Positions 30,829-39,991 are shown, numbered from the stretch's first letter. The stretch is 64,000 bases of DNA from Sporichthyaceae bacterium (GCA_036269075.1 DATASX010000082.1:50545-114544), one strand, 5' to 3'. Made by a program: numbers and translations. Notes: generated by a model not told the origin, from the letters alone.

Positions 30829-31263
30829 TCACGGCAGCACCAGCGTGCGCCCGGCCTCGATCTCGGCACCGCGCAGGGCGTTAGCATCGACGATCCGCTG
30901 CACAGTGTCGCGAGGGTCCGCACCCGGATCCAGCGCCCGGGCGATCTGCCACAGCGTCTGCCCGGGCTGCACGACCATCGTGTGCCGGACGACCGGGACG
31001 ACCCCCCGGGAGTCGGCGCCGAGGGCGTGGGCACCGGAAGCGAGCCCGGCGACGAACATCGCCCCGAGCAGTCCACCGAACAACACCCCGCGGCCCCGCC
31101 GGGTCAACCGCACCTGCGGCCCCGACTGCGCGACCGCGGCCCCGGGCTCGCCCGGAGCCTGCACCAGCCGGAGCGCCGGCCGAACGGGCGCCGCCGCGCG
31201 CTGCGGCAGGCGCGAGCCCGCCGGGTGCCGCAACCGGGCCGCCTCGAGAGTCCCTGCGTTCAT
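30829..31263 (-). CDS. LysM-domain membrane protein, probable SOS cell-division inhibitor (ChiZ/DivS/YneA-like)
   Basis: The 144-residue protein has a basic N-terminus, one membrane segment ([22 protein letters not shown], about residues 59-80) and a C-terminal LysM peptidoglycan-binding domain ([20 protein letters not shown] to AGRTLVLP). Genes of this build sit divergent from lexA in Mycobacterium (Rv2719c, ChiZ), Corynebacterium (divS) and Bacillus (yneA), where they delay division during DNA damage. Here it is also divergent from lexA, across two SOS boxes. The ATG start has GGAGGGGGAG before it. The role is inferred from position and layout. Confidence 0.82.
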   Translation of the reverse strand: MNAGTLEAARLRHPAGSRLPQRAAAPVRPALRLVQAPGEPGAAVAQSGPQVRLTRRGRGVLFGGLLGAMFVAGLASGAHALGADSRGVVPVVRHTMVVQPGQTLWQIARALDPGADPRDTVQRIVDANALRGAEIEAGRTLVLP

Positions 31264-31302
31264 CTCTCCCCCTCCAGACACCTCGTCGCCGACGAGGTTT
31301 GG

Positions 31303-31318
31303 TCGAACATCTATTCGA
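31303..31318. promoter_or_regulatory. SOS box 1 (LexA operator)
   Basis: TCGAAC-ATCT-ATTCGA differs at one position from the actinobacterial LexA site TCGAAC-N4-GTTCGA. It lies 40 bases upstream of the LysM gene start and probably controls that gene. Confidence 0.75.
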
Positions 31319-31372
31319 TTCGTTTCGATGCGGACAGTTGTACCGGAGGGCACCGACACTTTCGAGCATTGT

Positions 31373-31388
31373 TCGAACATGTGTTTGA
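31373..31388. promoter_or_regulatory. SOS box 2 (LexA operator)
   Basis: TCGAAC-ATGT-GTTTGA differs at one position from TCGAAC-N4-GTTCGA. It lies 80 bases upstream of lexA and is the likely autoregulation site. Adjacent bases (TTCGAGC at 31361) give a further half-site. Confidence 0.8.
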
Positions 31389-31467
31389 AAGACGTCGCCG
31401 GCCGCGCTACGGTCGGTGACAAGTCGGCAGGTGGGAGCACCTGTCCGGGGAAGTCGAGGAGGCACAG

Positions 31468-32214
31468 ATGGTCGGCCGTTCCAAGGACGGCGCCCGCGCC
31501 GGCGGCGTCGATACCGAAGCTGGCGAAGGCGTGGGCGAACTGCATTCACTGCCCGACGGTCCGCCGGACGACCACGGCCTGACCCCGCGGCAGCGCAAGG
31601 TGCTCGAGGTGATCCGCGACGCGGTCGAACGCCGGGGCTACCCACCATCGATGCGCGAGATCGGCGACGCGGTCGGCCTCACCTCGACCTCGTCGGTGTC
31701 GCACCAACTGATCACCCTGGAGCGCAAGGGTTATCTGCGGCGCGACCCGAATCGCCCGCGTGCGCTCGAGGTGCGACTTCCGGAGGGCGTGGCACCGTCG
31801 CTGGACTTCGATGAGGCCGAGTTGCGAGCGGCGCGCCCGGCCGCCGCCTACGTCCCGGTGGTCGGCCGGATCGCGGCCGGCGGGCCGATCCTGGCCGAGC
31901 AGGCAGTGGAGGCGGTGTTCCCACTCCCCCGCGAGCTGGTCGGCGAAGGAACGCTGTTCATGCTCCGCGTCGTCGGCGACTCGATGGTCGACGCCGCGAT
32001 CTGCGACGGCGACTGGGTCGTGGTCCGGCAGCAGTCGGTCGCCGAGCCGGGCGAGATCGTCGCGGCCATGCTCGACGGCGAGGCGACAGTCAAGACGTTC
32101 AAGCGCCGCGGCAACAAGGTCTGGCTGATGCCGCACAACGCCGCGTACGAGCCGATCCCCGGCGATGACGCGGTGATCCTCGGCCGCGTGGTCAGCGTCC
32201 TGCGTCGGATCTGA
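31468..32214 (+). CDS. lexA: SOS repressor LexA
   Basis: The 248-residue repressor controls the DNA-damage response and cuts itself when RecA filaments form. The N-terminal winged helix is [20 protein letters not shown]. The cleavage site is the Ala-Gly pair in [12 protein letters not shown] (about residues 137-138). The catalytic serine is in [11 protein letters not shown] and the lysine in [11 protein letters not shown]. The ATG start has a GAGGAGG site. The N-terminal 35 residues are an unconserved extension, as in other actinomycetes. Confidence 0.97.
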   Translation: MVGRSKDGARAGGVDTEAGEGVGELHSLPDGPPDDHGLTPRQRKVLEVIRDAVERRGYPPSMREIGDAVGLTSTSSVSHQLITLERKGYLRRDPNRPRALEVRLPEGVAPSLDFDEAELRAARPAAAYVPVVGRIAAGGPILAEQAVEAVFPLPRELVGEGTLFMLRVVGDSMVDAAICDGDWVVVRQQSVAEPGEIVAAMLDGEATVKTFKRRGNKVWLMPHNAAYEPIPGDDAVILGRVVSVLRRI

Positions 32215-32218
32215 GCTC

Positions 32219-32338
32219 GAGACTCGGGTGAAGTGTGTCCGCGGAAAGCGCGGACCGGGTCGTCTCTCGTTGTCTCATTGCGACGCTGCGCGTCGCGAAC
32301 GCTCGCTGCGCTCGCAGACACCCGTGTGTCCAGCCCAG
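32219..32338 (+). repeat. 120-bp tandem repeat, copy 1
   Basis: This unit lies 4 bases after the lexA stop. It includes the inverted repeat GTCCGCG-GAAAG-CGCGGAC and ends with GTGTGTCCAGCCCAG. It is repeated after 4 spacer bases with a period of 124. Confidence 0.9.
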
Positions 32339-32342
32339 ATCG

Positions 32343-32462
32343 GAGACTCGGGTGAAGTGTGTCCGCGGAAAGCGCGGACCGGGTCGTCTCTCGTTGTCTC
32401 ATTGCGACGCTGCGCGTCGCGAACACTCGCTGCGCTCGCAGACACCCGTGTGTCCAGCCCAG
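32343..32462 (+). repeat. 120-bp tandem repeat, copy 2
   Basis: Identical to copy 1 except for one base (GAACGCTCGC in copy 1, GAACACTCGC in copy 2). The near-identity suggests a recent duplication or gene-conversion-like upkeep. Confidence 0.9.
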
Positions 32463-32497
32463 GTTGGACACACAGATCTGACCCAGAGTCAGATCTG
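32448..32497. terminator. Two adjacent hairpins between lexA and dinG
   Basis: Hairpin A pairs GTGTGTCCA (32448-32456) with TGGACACAC (32465-32473). Hairpin B pairs CAGATCTGAC (32473-32482) with GTCAGATCTG (32488-32497) around CCAGA. Hairpin B contains a perfect dispersed palindrome, CTGAC-CCAGA-GTCAG (32478-32492). The genes on either side converge, so a two-way terminator is likely. Confidence 0.65.
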
Positions 32498-32505
32498 ATG
32501 TACAG

Positions 32506-34596
32506 TCACAATGGCTGGCCGGCGACGATCGGGTCAGCCTGCCCGGACAACCGGCGCAGCGCTGCCCGCACCACTGCCGGGTCGTTGGAGTGCCAGAACG
32601 GCGGGAGCGAGGAACGCAAGAACCGCCCGTAACGCGCAGTGTCGAACCGGGAATCCAGCACGGCAACCACGCCACGGTCGTCGTCGGATCGCACTAGCCG
32701 GCCGGCGCCCTGCGCGAGGCGGACCGCCGCCGCGGCCGCGTAGACGGACATGAACCCGTTGCCGCCGGCCTCGTCGGCAGCCCGCGCCCGGGCCGCAGCC
32801 AGCGGTTCGTCCGGGCGCGGGAACGGGATCCGGTCGATCGCGACGAGTTGGCACGAGGCGCCCGGCACGTCGATGCCGTGCCACAGCGACAGCGTGCCGA
32901 ACAGGCACGCGGATGGGTCCTCGGTGAACTGTCGCACCAGTTCCGACAGCGTGTCGTCGCCCTGGCACAGCACCGGGACCGAAAGGCGCGGGCGGAGCGC
33001 GTCGACGGTCTGCTCCGCCACCCGCCGCGAGGAGAACAGGCCCAGGGTGCGGCCACCCGCGCACTCGATCAGCTCGGCAAGCTCCTCGAGCGCCGCGTCG
33101 GACAACCCGTCCCGCCCCGGCGGCGGCAGATGCCGCGCCACGTAGAGGATTGCCTGCTTGCGGTAGTCGAACGGCGAGCCGACATCCATGGCTCGCCAGC
33201 GCAGCGATTTGGCCTCGACGGCCACCGCGTCGCCCTCGGTGCCGGGCTCGTCCTGGGCCCCCTCGGCATCGTTCGCAACATCCACCAGACCTGACGGAGC
33301 CTCAGTTCGCATCGGGGCCTGGGATTCCACGTTGCCGGCAATCGGCAGCCCGAAGCTGCGGACCGCATGCTCGAAGTTCCCCCCGATCGCCAGGGTCGCC
33401 GAGGTCAGCACGACGGTCCGGGTGGCGAACAGTGAGTCCCGCAGCAAGCCGGCCACCGACAGCGGGGCGACCCGCAGCACCCGACCGCGGCGTTCCTCGA
33501 CCGACAGCCAAGCCACGTCCCACTCGGTCGGCGCCGCCAGGCGGCCGGCGGTCTCGACGATCTCCTCGACCCCGACCCGGGCGATCCGCTTGGCCAGCAG
33601 CACATCCGCGCCGTCGTCCTTGGACGTCGAGATCGACCCGAGGACCGCACGGGCCGCGTCGCGTAGCGCGGCGAGTTCGGCCCGCAGCAGGTCCGGCATC
33701 GGGCGCAGCGCCCCCGGCTCGACCTGCGCGAGCGTCGCCGCGACCCCATCGGCGACGCCGGAAAGGATCTCCACGGCACGCTCGTCGGCGACCCGGGTCG
33801 CGGCGCGGGCGGCGCGCTCGGCCATGGCCGGCGTCAGTTCGGCGGTTGCGACCGCCGAGACCCGATCGATCAGCTCGTGGGCCTCGTCGATGACCACCGC
33901 CCCGTGGTCGGGCAGGACCGGGATGCTCTCCAGAGCGTCGATCGCCAGCAGCGCATGGTTGGTGACGACCACGTCGGCCTCACCGGCCAACCCACGGGCC
34001 AGCTCCGAGAAGCACTCCGCGCCCTGCGGACAGCGGGTCGCACCGAGGCACTCCCGGGACGAGACCGCGACCTGCGCCCACGCGCGGTCGCTCACCCCGG
34101 GCACCAGATCGTCGCGATCGCCGGTGTCGGTCTCCTCCGCCCAGGCCCTGGCCCGCATCACCTCGCGCCCCAGGGCGCTGGTCGGCGCCTCGAGCGCGGC
34201 GGAGCCGAACAGGCTGTCCTCGCCGGAGTCGCCGGACTCACCACCGCCGAGGCGGTGCTTGCACACGTAGTTGTTCCGGCCCTTGAGGATCGCGAACGTC
34301 GGGGTCCGGCCGAGTTCCGTCGCGGCCGCGGCGACCAGGCGCGGCAGGTCGCGGCGGACCAGCTGTGCCTGCAGACCGAGCGTCGCCGTGGCGATCACCA
34401 CCGGACGCCGGTTCAGCAGGGCCGGGACCAGGTAGCCCAGCGACTTGCCGGTCCCGGTGCCGGCCTGGACGAGCAGATGCTCCTTGTCGGCCATCGCCGC
34501 GGCGACCGCCTCGGCCATGACCAGCTGCCCGGGCCGTGCGGTGCCACCGAGCTCGCGGACCGCAACCGCGAGCAACTCCCCGACCGACCGCCCCAT
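32506..34596 (-). CDS. dinG: DinG/YoaA-type ATP-dependent DNA helicase
   Basis: The 696-residue superfamily 2 helicase of the XPD/DinG group has Walker A QAGTGTGKSLGYLVPALL near residue 41, an iron-sulfur cluster domain with four cysteines (NNYVCKHRL and ECLGATRCPQGAEC, about residues 108-190), VVTNHALLAID, the DEAH box VVIDEAHELIDR near 234, and a late SLWHGIDVPG. Such helicases unwind damaged or structured DNA. It sits opposite lexA, and 36 bases after hflX on the same strand. I see no SOS box directly before it. Confidence 0.9.
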   Translation of the reverse strand: MGRSVGELLAVAVRELGGTARPGQLVMAEAVAAAMADKEHLLVQAGTGTGKSLGYLVPALLNRRPVVIATATLGLQAQLVRRDLPRLVAAAATELGRTPTFAILKGRNNYVCKHRLGGGESGDSGEDSLFGSAALEAPTSALGREVMRARAWAEETDTGDRDDLVPGVSDRAWAQVAVSSRECLGATRCPQGAECFSELARGLAGEADVVVTNHALLAIDALESIPVLPDHGAVVIDEAHELIDRVSAVATAELTPAMAERAARAATRVADERAVEILSGVADGVAATLAQVEPGALRPMPDLLRAELAALRDAARAVLGSISTSKDDGADVLLAKRIARVGVEEIVETAGRLAAPTEWDVAWLSVEERRGRVLRVAPLSVAGLLRDSLFATRTVVLTSATLAIGGNFEHAVRSFGLPIAGNVESQAPMRTEAPSGLVDVANDAEGAQDEPGTEGDAVAVEAKSLRWRAMDVGSPFDYRKQAILYVARHLPPPGRDGLSDAALEELAELIECAGGRTLGLFSSRRVAEQTVDALRPRLSVPVLCQGDDTLSELVRQFTEDPSACLFGTLSLWHGIDVPGASCQLVAIDRIPFPRPDEPLAAARARAADEAGGNGFMSVYAAAAAVRLAQGAGRLVRSDDDRGVVAVLDSRFDTARYGRFLRSSLPPFWHSNDPAVVRAALRRLSGQADPIVAGQPL

Positions 34597-34632
34597 CCGG
34601 CCGAGACTAAAGCACCAGCCGCCGGGGTGCGG

Positions 34633-36066
34633 TCAGGACTGATTCGCTGTGGAGAACGGCGCGAGTTCGGCGGCCAGCGCCTCACCGACCCGGGCCCGCA
34701 GGCGGGTCCCCCGGCCGGTGTGCTCCAGCTCCAGCACGTCGCCCTGCTCATGTACCCGGGCCACCAGGGCGCCGAACTCGTAGGGCACGAGCACGTCGAC
34801 CTCGATCTCCGGCCGCGGGATCGCGGCCGCTATCGCGGCGATCAGCCCGTCCAGCCCGGCGCCGCTGCGCGCCGACACCACCACGGCGCTGGACTCCCGG
34901 CGCACCAGGCGCTCGAGCACGTACGGGTCGGCCGCGTCCGACTTGTTCACCACCACCAGCTCAGGCACGTCGCGGGCATCGATCTCGGCGAGCACGGCAC
35001 GGACGGCGCTCAGCTGCGCCTCGGGCTCCGCGTCGGAGCCGTCGACCACGTGCAGGATCAGGTCGGCCTGGCCGATCTCCTCCAGCGTGGAGCGGAACGC
35101 CTCGACCAACTGGTGCGGCAGATGCCGGACGAACCCGACCGTGTCGGTGATCGTGAACTCGCGCCCGTCCGGGGTCGTCGCCCGGCGGACGGTCGGATCC
35201 AGGGTCGCGAACAGCGCGTTCTCGACCAGCACTCCGGCGCCGGTGAGCCGGTTCAGCAGCGAGGACTTGCCCGCGTTGGTGTATCCGACGATCGCCACCG
35301 AGGCGACCCCGTGCCGGCGCCGCTCGGTGCGCTGGGTCTCCCGAGCCGTGCTCATCTCGGTGATCTCCCGGCGCAGCTTCGCCGTCCTCGTCCGGATCCG
35401 CCGGCGGTCCGTCTCGATCTTCGTCTCACCTGGCCCGCGGCCACCGATACCGGCACCGCCGGCCACCCGGCCACCACCCTGCCGGGACATCGACTGACCC
35501 CAACCACGCAGCCGCGGCAGCATGTACTGCAGCTGCGCCAGCTCGACCTGCGCCTTGCCCTCCCGGGACTTCGCATGCTGGGCGAAGATGTCGAGGATCA
35601 GCGCGGTCCGGTCGATGACCTTGACCTTGACCACGTTCTCCAGCTGCACCAACTGGCCGGGGGTCAGTTCACCGTCGCAGATCAGGGTGTCGGCGCCGGT
35701 CGCGACGATGACCTCTGCCAGCGACTTCGCCTTGCCGGAACCGACATAGGTCGCCGGGTCGGGCCGGACGCGCCGCTGCACGAACCCGTCGAGGACCACC
35801 GCACCCGCCGTCTCGGCCAGCCGGCGCAGTTCGTGCAAGGAGTTCTCGGCCTCGGCGCCGGTCCCGGAGGTCCAGACCCCGATCAGGACGACCCGCTCCA
35901 GCCGCAGCTGCCGGTACTCGACCTCGGTGACGTCGACCAGCTCGGTTGACAGCCCCGGCACCCGACGCAATGCGTGACGTTCGGCCAGGTCGAGCTGGTC
36001 GCCGTCCGGGTCGAGCGACTCGGACTCGTCGAACTCGTCGAACTCCCACGCGTTGGTACTCGTCAT
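34633..36066 (-). CDS. hflX: Ribosome-associated GTPase HflX
   Basis: The 477-residue GTPase splits stalled ribosomes under stress. The N-terminal HflX domain is seen in FVQRRVRPDPATYVGSGKA, the conserved GGRGPGETKIETDRRRI motif follows, and the G domain has GYTNAGKSSLLNRL, DTVGFVRHLP and VVNKSD. The ATG at 36064-36066 overlaps the dapF stop (ATGA), which suggests coupling. The acidic N-terminal 30 residues are an extension. Confidence 0.95.
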   Translation of the reverse strand: MTSTNAWEFDEFDESESLDPDGDQLDLAERHALRRVPGLSTELVDVTEVEYRQLRLERVVLIGVWTSGTGAEAENSLHELRRLAETAGAVVLDGFVQRRVRPDPATYVGSGKAKSLAEVIVATGADTLICDGELTPGQLVQLENVVKVKVIDRTALILDIFAQHAKSREGKAQVELAQLQYMLPRLRGWGQSMSRQGGGRVAGGAGIGGRGPGETKIETDRRRIRTRTAKLRREITEMSTARETQRTERRRHGVASVAIVGYTNAGKSSLLNRLTGAGVLVENALFATLDPTVRRATTPDGREFTITDTVGFVRHLPHQLVEAFRSTLEEIGQADLILHVVDGSDAEPEAQLSAVRAVLAEIDARDVPELVVVNKSDAADPYVLERLVRRESSAVVVSARSGAGLDGLIAAIAAAIPRPEIEVDVLVPYEFGALVARVHEQGDVLELEHTGRGTRLRARVGEALAAELAPFSTANQS

Positions 36067-36968
36067 ACGCTCCCGATTCCCAGGCCGGAGATCTCCATCG
36101 CAGCGTCCCATGCGGAGCGTCCGGATTCCCAGTCGTTTCCGCCCAGCCACTGGCCCCGGGCGACCAGCACGGCCGGCCCGGTCATCAGAACCCGGTCATA
36201 CCCGGAGGTCTCGATCTCCAACCGCCCGCCGCGGACGTCGACAGTGCACCGCCCGGGCGGCACCCGCCCGGCGCGCATCGCCGCGGCCACCACCGCACAG
36301 ACGCCGGTGCCGCAGGAGCGGGTCTCCCCCGACCCACGCTCGTGGACCCGCAGCGCCAGGTGTCCCGGGCCTGCGTCGACCACGAACTCGACGTTGACGC
36401 CGTCGGGGAACGCCCCGGGAGGGTCGACGAGCGGGGCGTGGAGCAGGTCGCCGGCCTGCCCGAGATCCTCGATGAAGCTGACCGCGTGCGGATTGGGCAT
36501 GAGCACCGCGGTGGCCGGCCACGACCGCTGTCCGACGGTGACCCTGACCTCGCCGACCTCGGGAAATGTCGCCTCGCCCATGTCGACGGTGACCGGACCC
36601 GATTCCGGGCACCGGACCGTTCGCGGGCCGCCTCGGGTGGCCACCACGAACTCGCCCGGCTTTGCCAACCCCTCGTCCACCAGGAAGCGGGCGAACACCC
36701 GTAGCCCGTTCCCGCACATCTCGGCGATCGAACCGTCGGAGTTGCGGTAATCCATGAACCACTGCGCCTGGCCGGCCTGGTCCGCGGCGACCGGGTCGGC
36801 GTCGGCCCGCACCACCCGCAGGATCCCGTCGCCGCCGATGCCCGCGCGCCGGTCGCAGATCGCCGCGACCTGCGCCGCGGCGAGGGTCAGCCTGCCCGCC
36901 GGGTCCGGCAGGAGGACGAAGTCGTTCTCGGTCCCGTGACCCTTCACGAACGGCAGCGGCTGCGTCAT
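36063..36968 (-). CDS. dapF: Diaminopimelate epimerase
   Basis: The 301-residue enzyme converts LL- to meso-diaminopimelate for lysine and peptidoglycan synthesis. The two catalytic cysteines are in AEMCGNGLRVFARF (about residue 91) and TRSCGTGVCAVVAAAM (about 225). The N-terminal KGHGTENDFVLL is typical. The start is the ATG at 36966-36968, 19 bases after the miaA stop. Confidence 0.95.
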   Translation of the reverse strand: MTQPLPFVKGHGTENDFVLLPDPAGRLTLAAAQVAAICDRRAGIGGDGILRVVRADADPVAADQAGQAQWFMDYRNSDGSIAEMCGNGLRVFARFLVDEGLAKPGEFVVATRGGPRTVRCPESGPVTVDMGEATFPEVGEVRVTVGQRSWPATAVLMPNPHAVSFIEDLGQAGDLLHAPLVDPPGAFPDGVNVEFVVDAGPGHLALRVHERGSGETRSCGTGVCAVVAAAMRAGRVPPGRCTVDVRGGRLEIETSGYDRVLMTGPAVLVARGQWLGGNDWESGRSAWDAAMEISGLGIGSV

Positions 36969-36987
36969 CACGAACAAGATTACGTTC

Positions 36988-37902
36988 TTACGACTCCGGT
37001 TGCTCGGCAACGAGGCGCAACGCCGCGGCGACCAGGTCCGGCCGCAGGCCGTCCAGCCACGCCACGCGCGGGTCGCGGGCGAACCACCGCTCCTGCCGCC
37101 GGGCGAACTTCCGGGTCGCCGCGACTGTCGCCTGGCGGGCTTCCTCGGCCGAGCAGCGGCCGTCGAGTTGGTCGAGCACCTGCGCGTAGCCCAGCGCCCG
37201 CGAGGCCGTGCGGCCCTCCCGCAGGCCGTCGACCGCCAACCCGGCGACCTCCGCCACGAACCCGGCTTCCCACATCGCCGCGACCCGCTCGGTGATCCGC
37301 CGGTCGAGCTCGTCACGGTCGACGCGCAACCCGATCTGCAGTGCCGGCTGCCGGTAGACCGGCGCGGGCAGCGAAGCGGTGAACGCCGCCCCGGTCAGCT
37401 CGATGACCTCCAGGGCGCGGACGATCCGTCGGGTGTTGCCGGGCAGGATCCGGGCCGCGGCCTGTGGGTCCAGGGCAGCCAGCCGGGCGTGCAGCGCGCC
37501 CGGTTCGGCATCGGCTGCCTCGGACTCCAGCCGGCCGCGTACCGCCGGATCGGTGCCGGGGAACGCCAGGTCGTCGAGCACCGCGCGGACGTAGAGCCCG
37601 GAGCCGCCGACGAGCACGGCGGCCCGGTCGGCCGCCTGCAGGACGGCGATGCGGTCGCGGGCCAACCGCTGGTACTCGGCCACCGCGGCCGGCTCCCGGA
37701 CGTCCCAGATGTCGAGCAGGTGATGCGGGACGCCACCGCGCTCGGCCTGCGTCAGCTTGGCGGTGCCGATGTCCATGCCGCGGTAGAGCTGCATCGAGTC
37801 GGCGTTGATCACCTCGGCACCCAACTCCCGCGCCAGTGCCACGCCGAGAGCCGACTTGCCGGAGGCGGTAGGGCCGACCACCGCCAGCAGCGACCGCGTC
37901 AT
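36988..37902 (-). CDS. miaA: tRNA dimethylallyltransferase
   Basis: The 304-residue enzyme adds an isopentenyl group to adenosine 37 of tRNAs that read U-starting codons. Walker A is VVGPTASGKSALGVALA near residue 9. DSMQLYRGMDIGTAKL and GGSGLYVRAVLDDL are family hallmarks. The ATG overlaps the stop of the LigB-like gene (ATGA). The dgt-miaA-dapF-hflX stretch is tightly packed and probably one transcript. Confidence 0.95.
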   Translation of the reverse strand: MTRSLLAVVGPTASGKSALGVALARELGAEVINADSMQLYRGMDIGTAKLTQAERGGVPHHLLDIWDVREPAAVAEYQRLARDRIAVLQAADRAAVLVGGSGLYVRAVLDDLAFPGTDPAVRGRLESEAADAEPGALHARLAALDPQAAARILPGNTRRIVRALEVIELTGAAFTASLPAPVYRQPALQIGLRVDRDELDRRITERVAAMWEAGFVAEVAGLAVDGLREGRTASRALGYAQVLDQLDGRCSAEEARQATVAATRKFARRQERWFARDPRVAWLDGLRPDLVAAALRLVAEQPES

Positions 37903-38528
37903 CGCCGCTGCCAGGCAGCCACGAAATACCCGACGCCATAAGGGCATTCCCGGTGCAGGGCGCTCGCCGACCACGGCCCACCGGCGGCCTCGACGGCCCC
38001 GGCGAGCACCTGCCAGGCGGCGCGACCGGCGGCCTTCAGCTCGGCCGCGCACACCGGGTCGACCCGCAGCAGCGCGGCGGCGTCGGCGGTGCTCAGCGCC
38101 GTCCACACCGCGTCGTCGAACGGCTCGGCGGCCGCGACCGCGGCGCCCGGCGGGGCGTTGCGGCCCACCCCGCTGCCGTCGCCCAGGACCAGCAACAGGA
38201 CTGACGGCCCGTCAGTCAGCCGCTTGCCCAGCGCCACGCACTCGGCCGGCGCAGCCGCCTCGTGCACCGCCCAGAACTGCGTCGGCCCGGCCCAACCGAC
38301 CCGGTCGAGCAGCTGCCGCCCGACGCTCAGCGACAACGGCAACGGCAACGGGGGCGGTCGCGGCGGCGGCAGCGCACCACCGAAACCCAACGGGGCAAGT
38401 GGCAACTCCGCGCCCGGCGCGCCGAATCCGGCCGTGGCGTCGGGCCCCGGTCGCCCGAACCTGGCGGTCGCCGGGGCACCCCCGATCACCACAACCCGTT
38501 CGCGTCCGTGTCCGCCACCGGCAGTCAC
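37899..38528 (-). CDS. LigB-like (class III extradiol dioxygenase-type) protein, N-terminally short
   Basis: The 209-residue product matches the C-terminal two thirds of the protein encoded before miaA in Streptomyces: LLVLGDGSGVGRNAPPGA, then FDDAVWTALSTADAAALLRVDP and a final CPYGVGYFVAAW. The usual N-terminal strand with CPHPPLL, which holds a metal-ligand histidine, is missing: the frame begins at a GTG that overlaps the dgt stop (GTGA). A proline-rich insert (LPPPRPPPLPLPLSLS) lies at about residues 53-68. It is probably not an active dioxygenase. It contains one perfect dispersed palindrome. Confidence 0.7.
   Translation of the reverse strand: MTAGGGHGRERVVVIGGAPATARFGRPGPDATAGFGAPGAELPLAPLGFGGALPPPRPPPLPLPLSLSVGRQLLDRVGWAGPTQFWAVHEAAAPAECVALGKRLTDGPSVLLLVLGDGSGVGRNAPPGAAVAAAEPFDDAVWTALSTADAAALLRVDPVCAAELKAAGRAAWQVLAGAVEAAGGPWSASALHRECPYGVGYFVAAWQRR
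38201..38215. repeat. Dispersed palindrome CTGAC-N5-GTCAG, copy inside the LigB-like gene
   Basis: A perfect copy with spacer GGCCC, the same spacer as the hrpA copy. It encodes TDGPSV on the minus strand, close to the ADGPSG seen in HrpA although the strand differs. Confidence 0.7.
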
Positions 38529-39772
38529 GACCCGCCCCGACACAGCCGGGTGTGCCAGGTGGCTGCGCCCGCATCCGACAGCGAGGCGACCTGGTCCAGC
38601 ACCACTCGGCGCCGCGCCACGTCGTCGGCGGCGGCCGCCCAGTCGAACTGGAACGCCGGCTCGAGGACCTCCGGGGCACCGGCGTCGAGGGCGTCGACCA
38701 GTTCGGCGATCAGCACCCGTTCCTGGGCCTGCACCCCGACCCGGAACGGGGTCCGCATGACATACCGAGCCGCGACCGCCTTGAGCAGCGCCACTTCCAC
38801 CAGCGTGGCGCGAGGCACGACCAGATCGGCCGCGTACCGGGTCAGTTGCGCGCCGTCGTGGTGCCCCCGGGTGGCGGCTTCCGCCGCGTGGCAGAACCGG
38901 CCGATCAGTTGGCTGGTCAGGTTCTTCAGCGCCGCCAGCCCGCGCCGGGTGCGGTCCGGGGTCGCCGGCCAGAACGGCTGGGCCAGCAGCGTGTCGATGG
39001 CGTCGGTGAGTTCGGCGCCGCCGACATCCATCAGGTAAGCCTCCTTGACGACCTGCGCCAGGTCGGCCCGCTCGTCGTCGGCCCGTAACGAGCGCAGGTC
39101 GATCGTGCCTGCGTAGATCCCGTCCTCCACGTCGTGCACCGAGTAGGCGACGTCGTCGGCGAAATCCATGATCTGCGCCTCGAGGCAGCGCACGCCGTCG
39201 GGGCGCCCGGCCCGCAGCCACCGGTACACGGCGACGTCGTCGGCGTAGCAGCCGAACTTGCGCAGCTGACTCTGCCGCGACCACGGGTACTTCACGGTGG
39301 CGTCCAGGGCCGCCCGGGTCAGGTTGAGCCCGGCACTGCTGCCGTCGGCCCGGATCGTCTTGCCCTCCAGCCGGGTCAGCACTCGCAGCGTCTGGGCATT
39401 GCCCTCGAAGCCGCCGCACCCGGCCGCCGCCAGGTCCAGGGCGTCCTCGCCGTTGTGACCGAACGGCGGGTGTCCCAGGTCGTGCGCCAGGCACGCGGTC
39501 TCGACGAGCTCCGGGTCGGCCCCGAGTCGACGGCCGAGTTCGCGGCCGATCTGGCCGACCTCGAGGGAGTGGGTCAGGCGATTGCGGGCGAAGTCGTCGC
39601 TGTCCGGGGCGACGACCTGGGTCTTGGCGGCCAGGCGCCGGAACGCCGCGGCGTGCAGGACCCGCGCGCGGTCGCGCTGGAACGCGTTCCGGCCGGCCCG
39701 CTTCGGCGGCTCGAGCACCCAGCGTTCGATGTCCGCGGGCTCGTACCCGGCCGGGAGTTCCTGGTCCTCCAT
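38525..39772 (-). CDS. dgt: dGTPase-like HD-domain triphosphohydrolase
   Basis: The 415-residue enzyme removes triphosphate from deoxynucleoside triphosphates. HD-domain metal ligands are in NRLTHSLEVGQIGREL (about residue 66) and CLAHDLGHPPFGHNGE (about 92-107); MDFADDVAYSVHD supplies a further aspartate. The ATG at 39770-39772 is preceded by GAGGA. It begins the packed run LigB-like, miaA, dapF, hflX. Confidence 0.93.
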   Translation of the reverse strand: MEDQELPAGYEPADIERWVLEPPKRAGRNAFQRDRARVLHAAAFRRLAAKTQVVAPDSDDFARNRLTHSLEVGQIGRELGRRLGADPELVETACLAHDLGHPPFGHNGEDALDLAAAGCGGFEGNAQTLRVLTRLEGKTIRADGSSAGLNLTRAALDATVKYPWSRQSQLRKFGCYADDVAVYRWLRAGRPDGVRCLEAQIMDFADDVAYSVHDVEDGIYAGTIDLRSLRADDERADLAQVVKEAYLMDVGGAELTDAIDTLLAQPFWPATPDRTRRGLAALKNLTSQLIGRFCHAAEAATRGHHDGAQLTRYAADLVVPRATLVEVALLKAVAARYVMRTPFRVGVQAQERVLIAELVDALDAGAPEVLEPAFQFDWAAAADDVARRRVVLDQVASLSDAGAATWHTRLCRGGS

Positions 39773-39991
39773 GACGTCCTCGACATTAGAGGGTGCACCG
39801 CATCCGGCGACGTGACGCCACCTCAGACCGGCGATGGGCATCCGGCACGTGCCGCGATGTGAGCACTTCATGAACTGCGGGGCCGGACGGGTGAACGGCG
39901 CCCGGAACGCCCGGCCGGACAGTGATCCGCGGCGCTAGAAGGGAGATGTCCGGCGTGCTCACGGTGCCGGCGCCTCTCTGACGGAGGAGAC

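Noticed and set aside
33877..35949. 690-residue plus-strand frame over dinG and hflX
   Set aside because: Both minus-strand genes have full motif sets; this frame has none.
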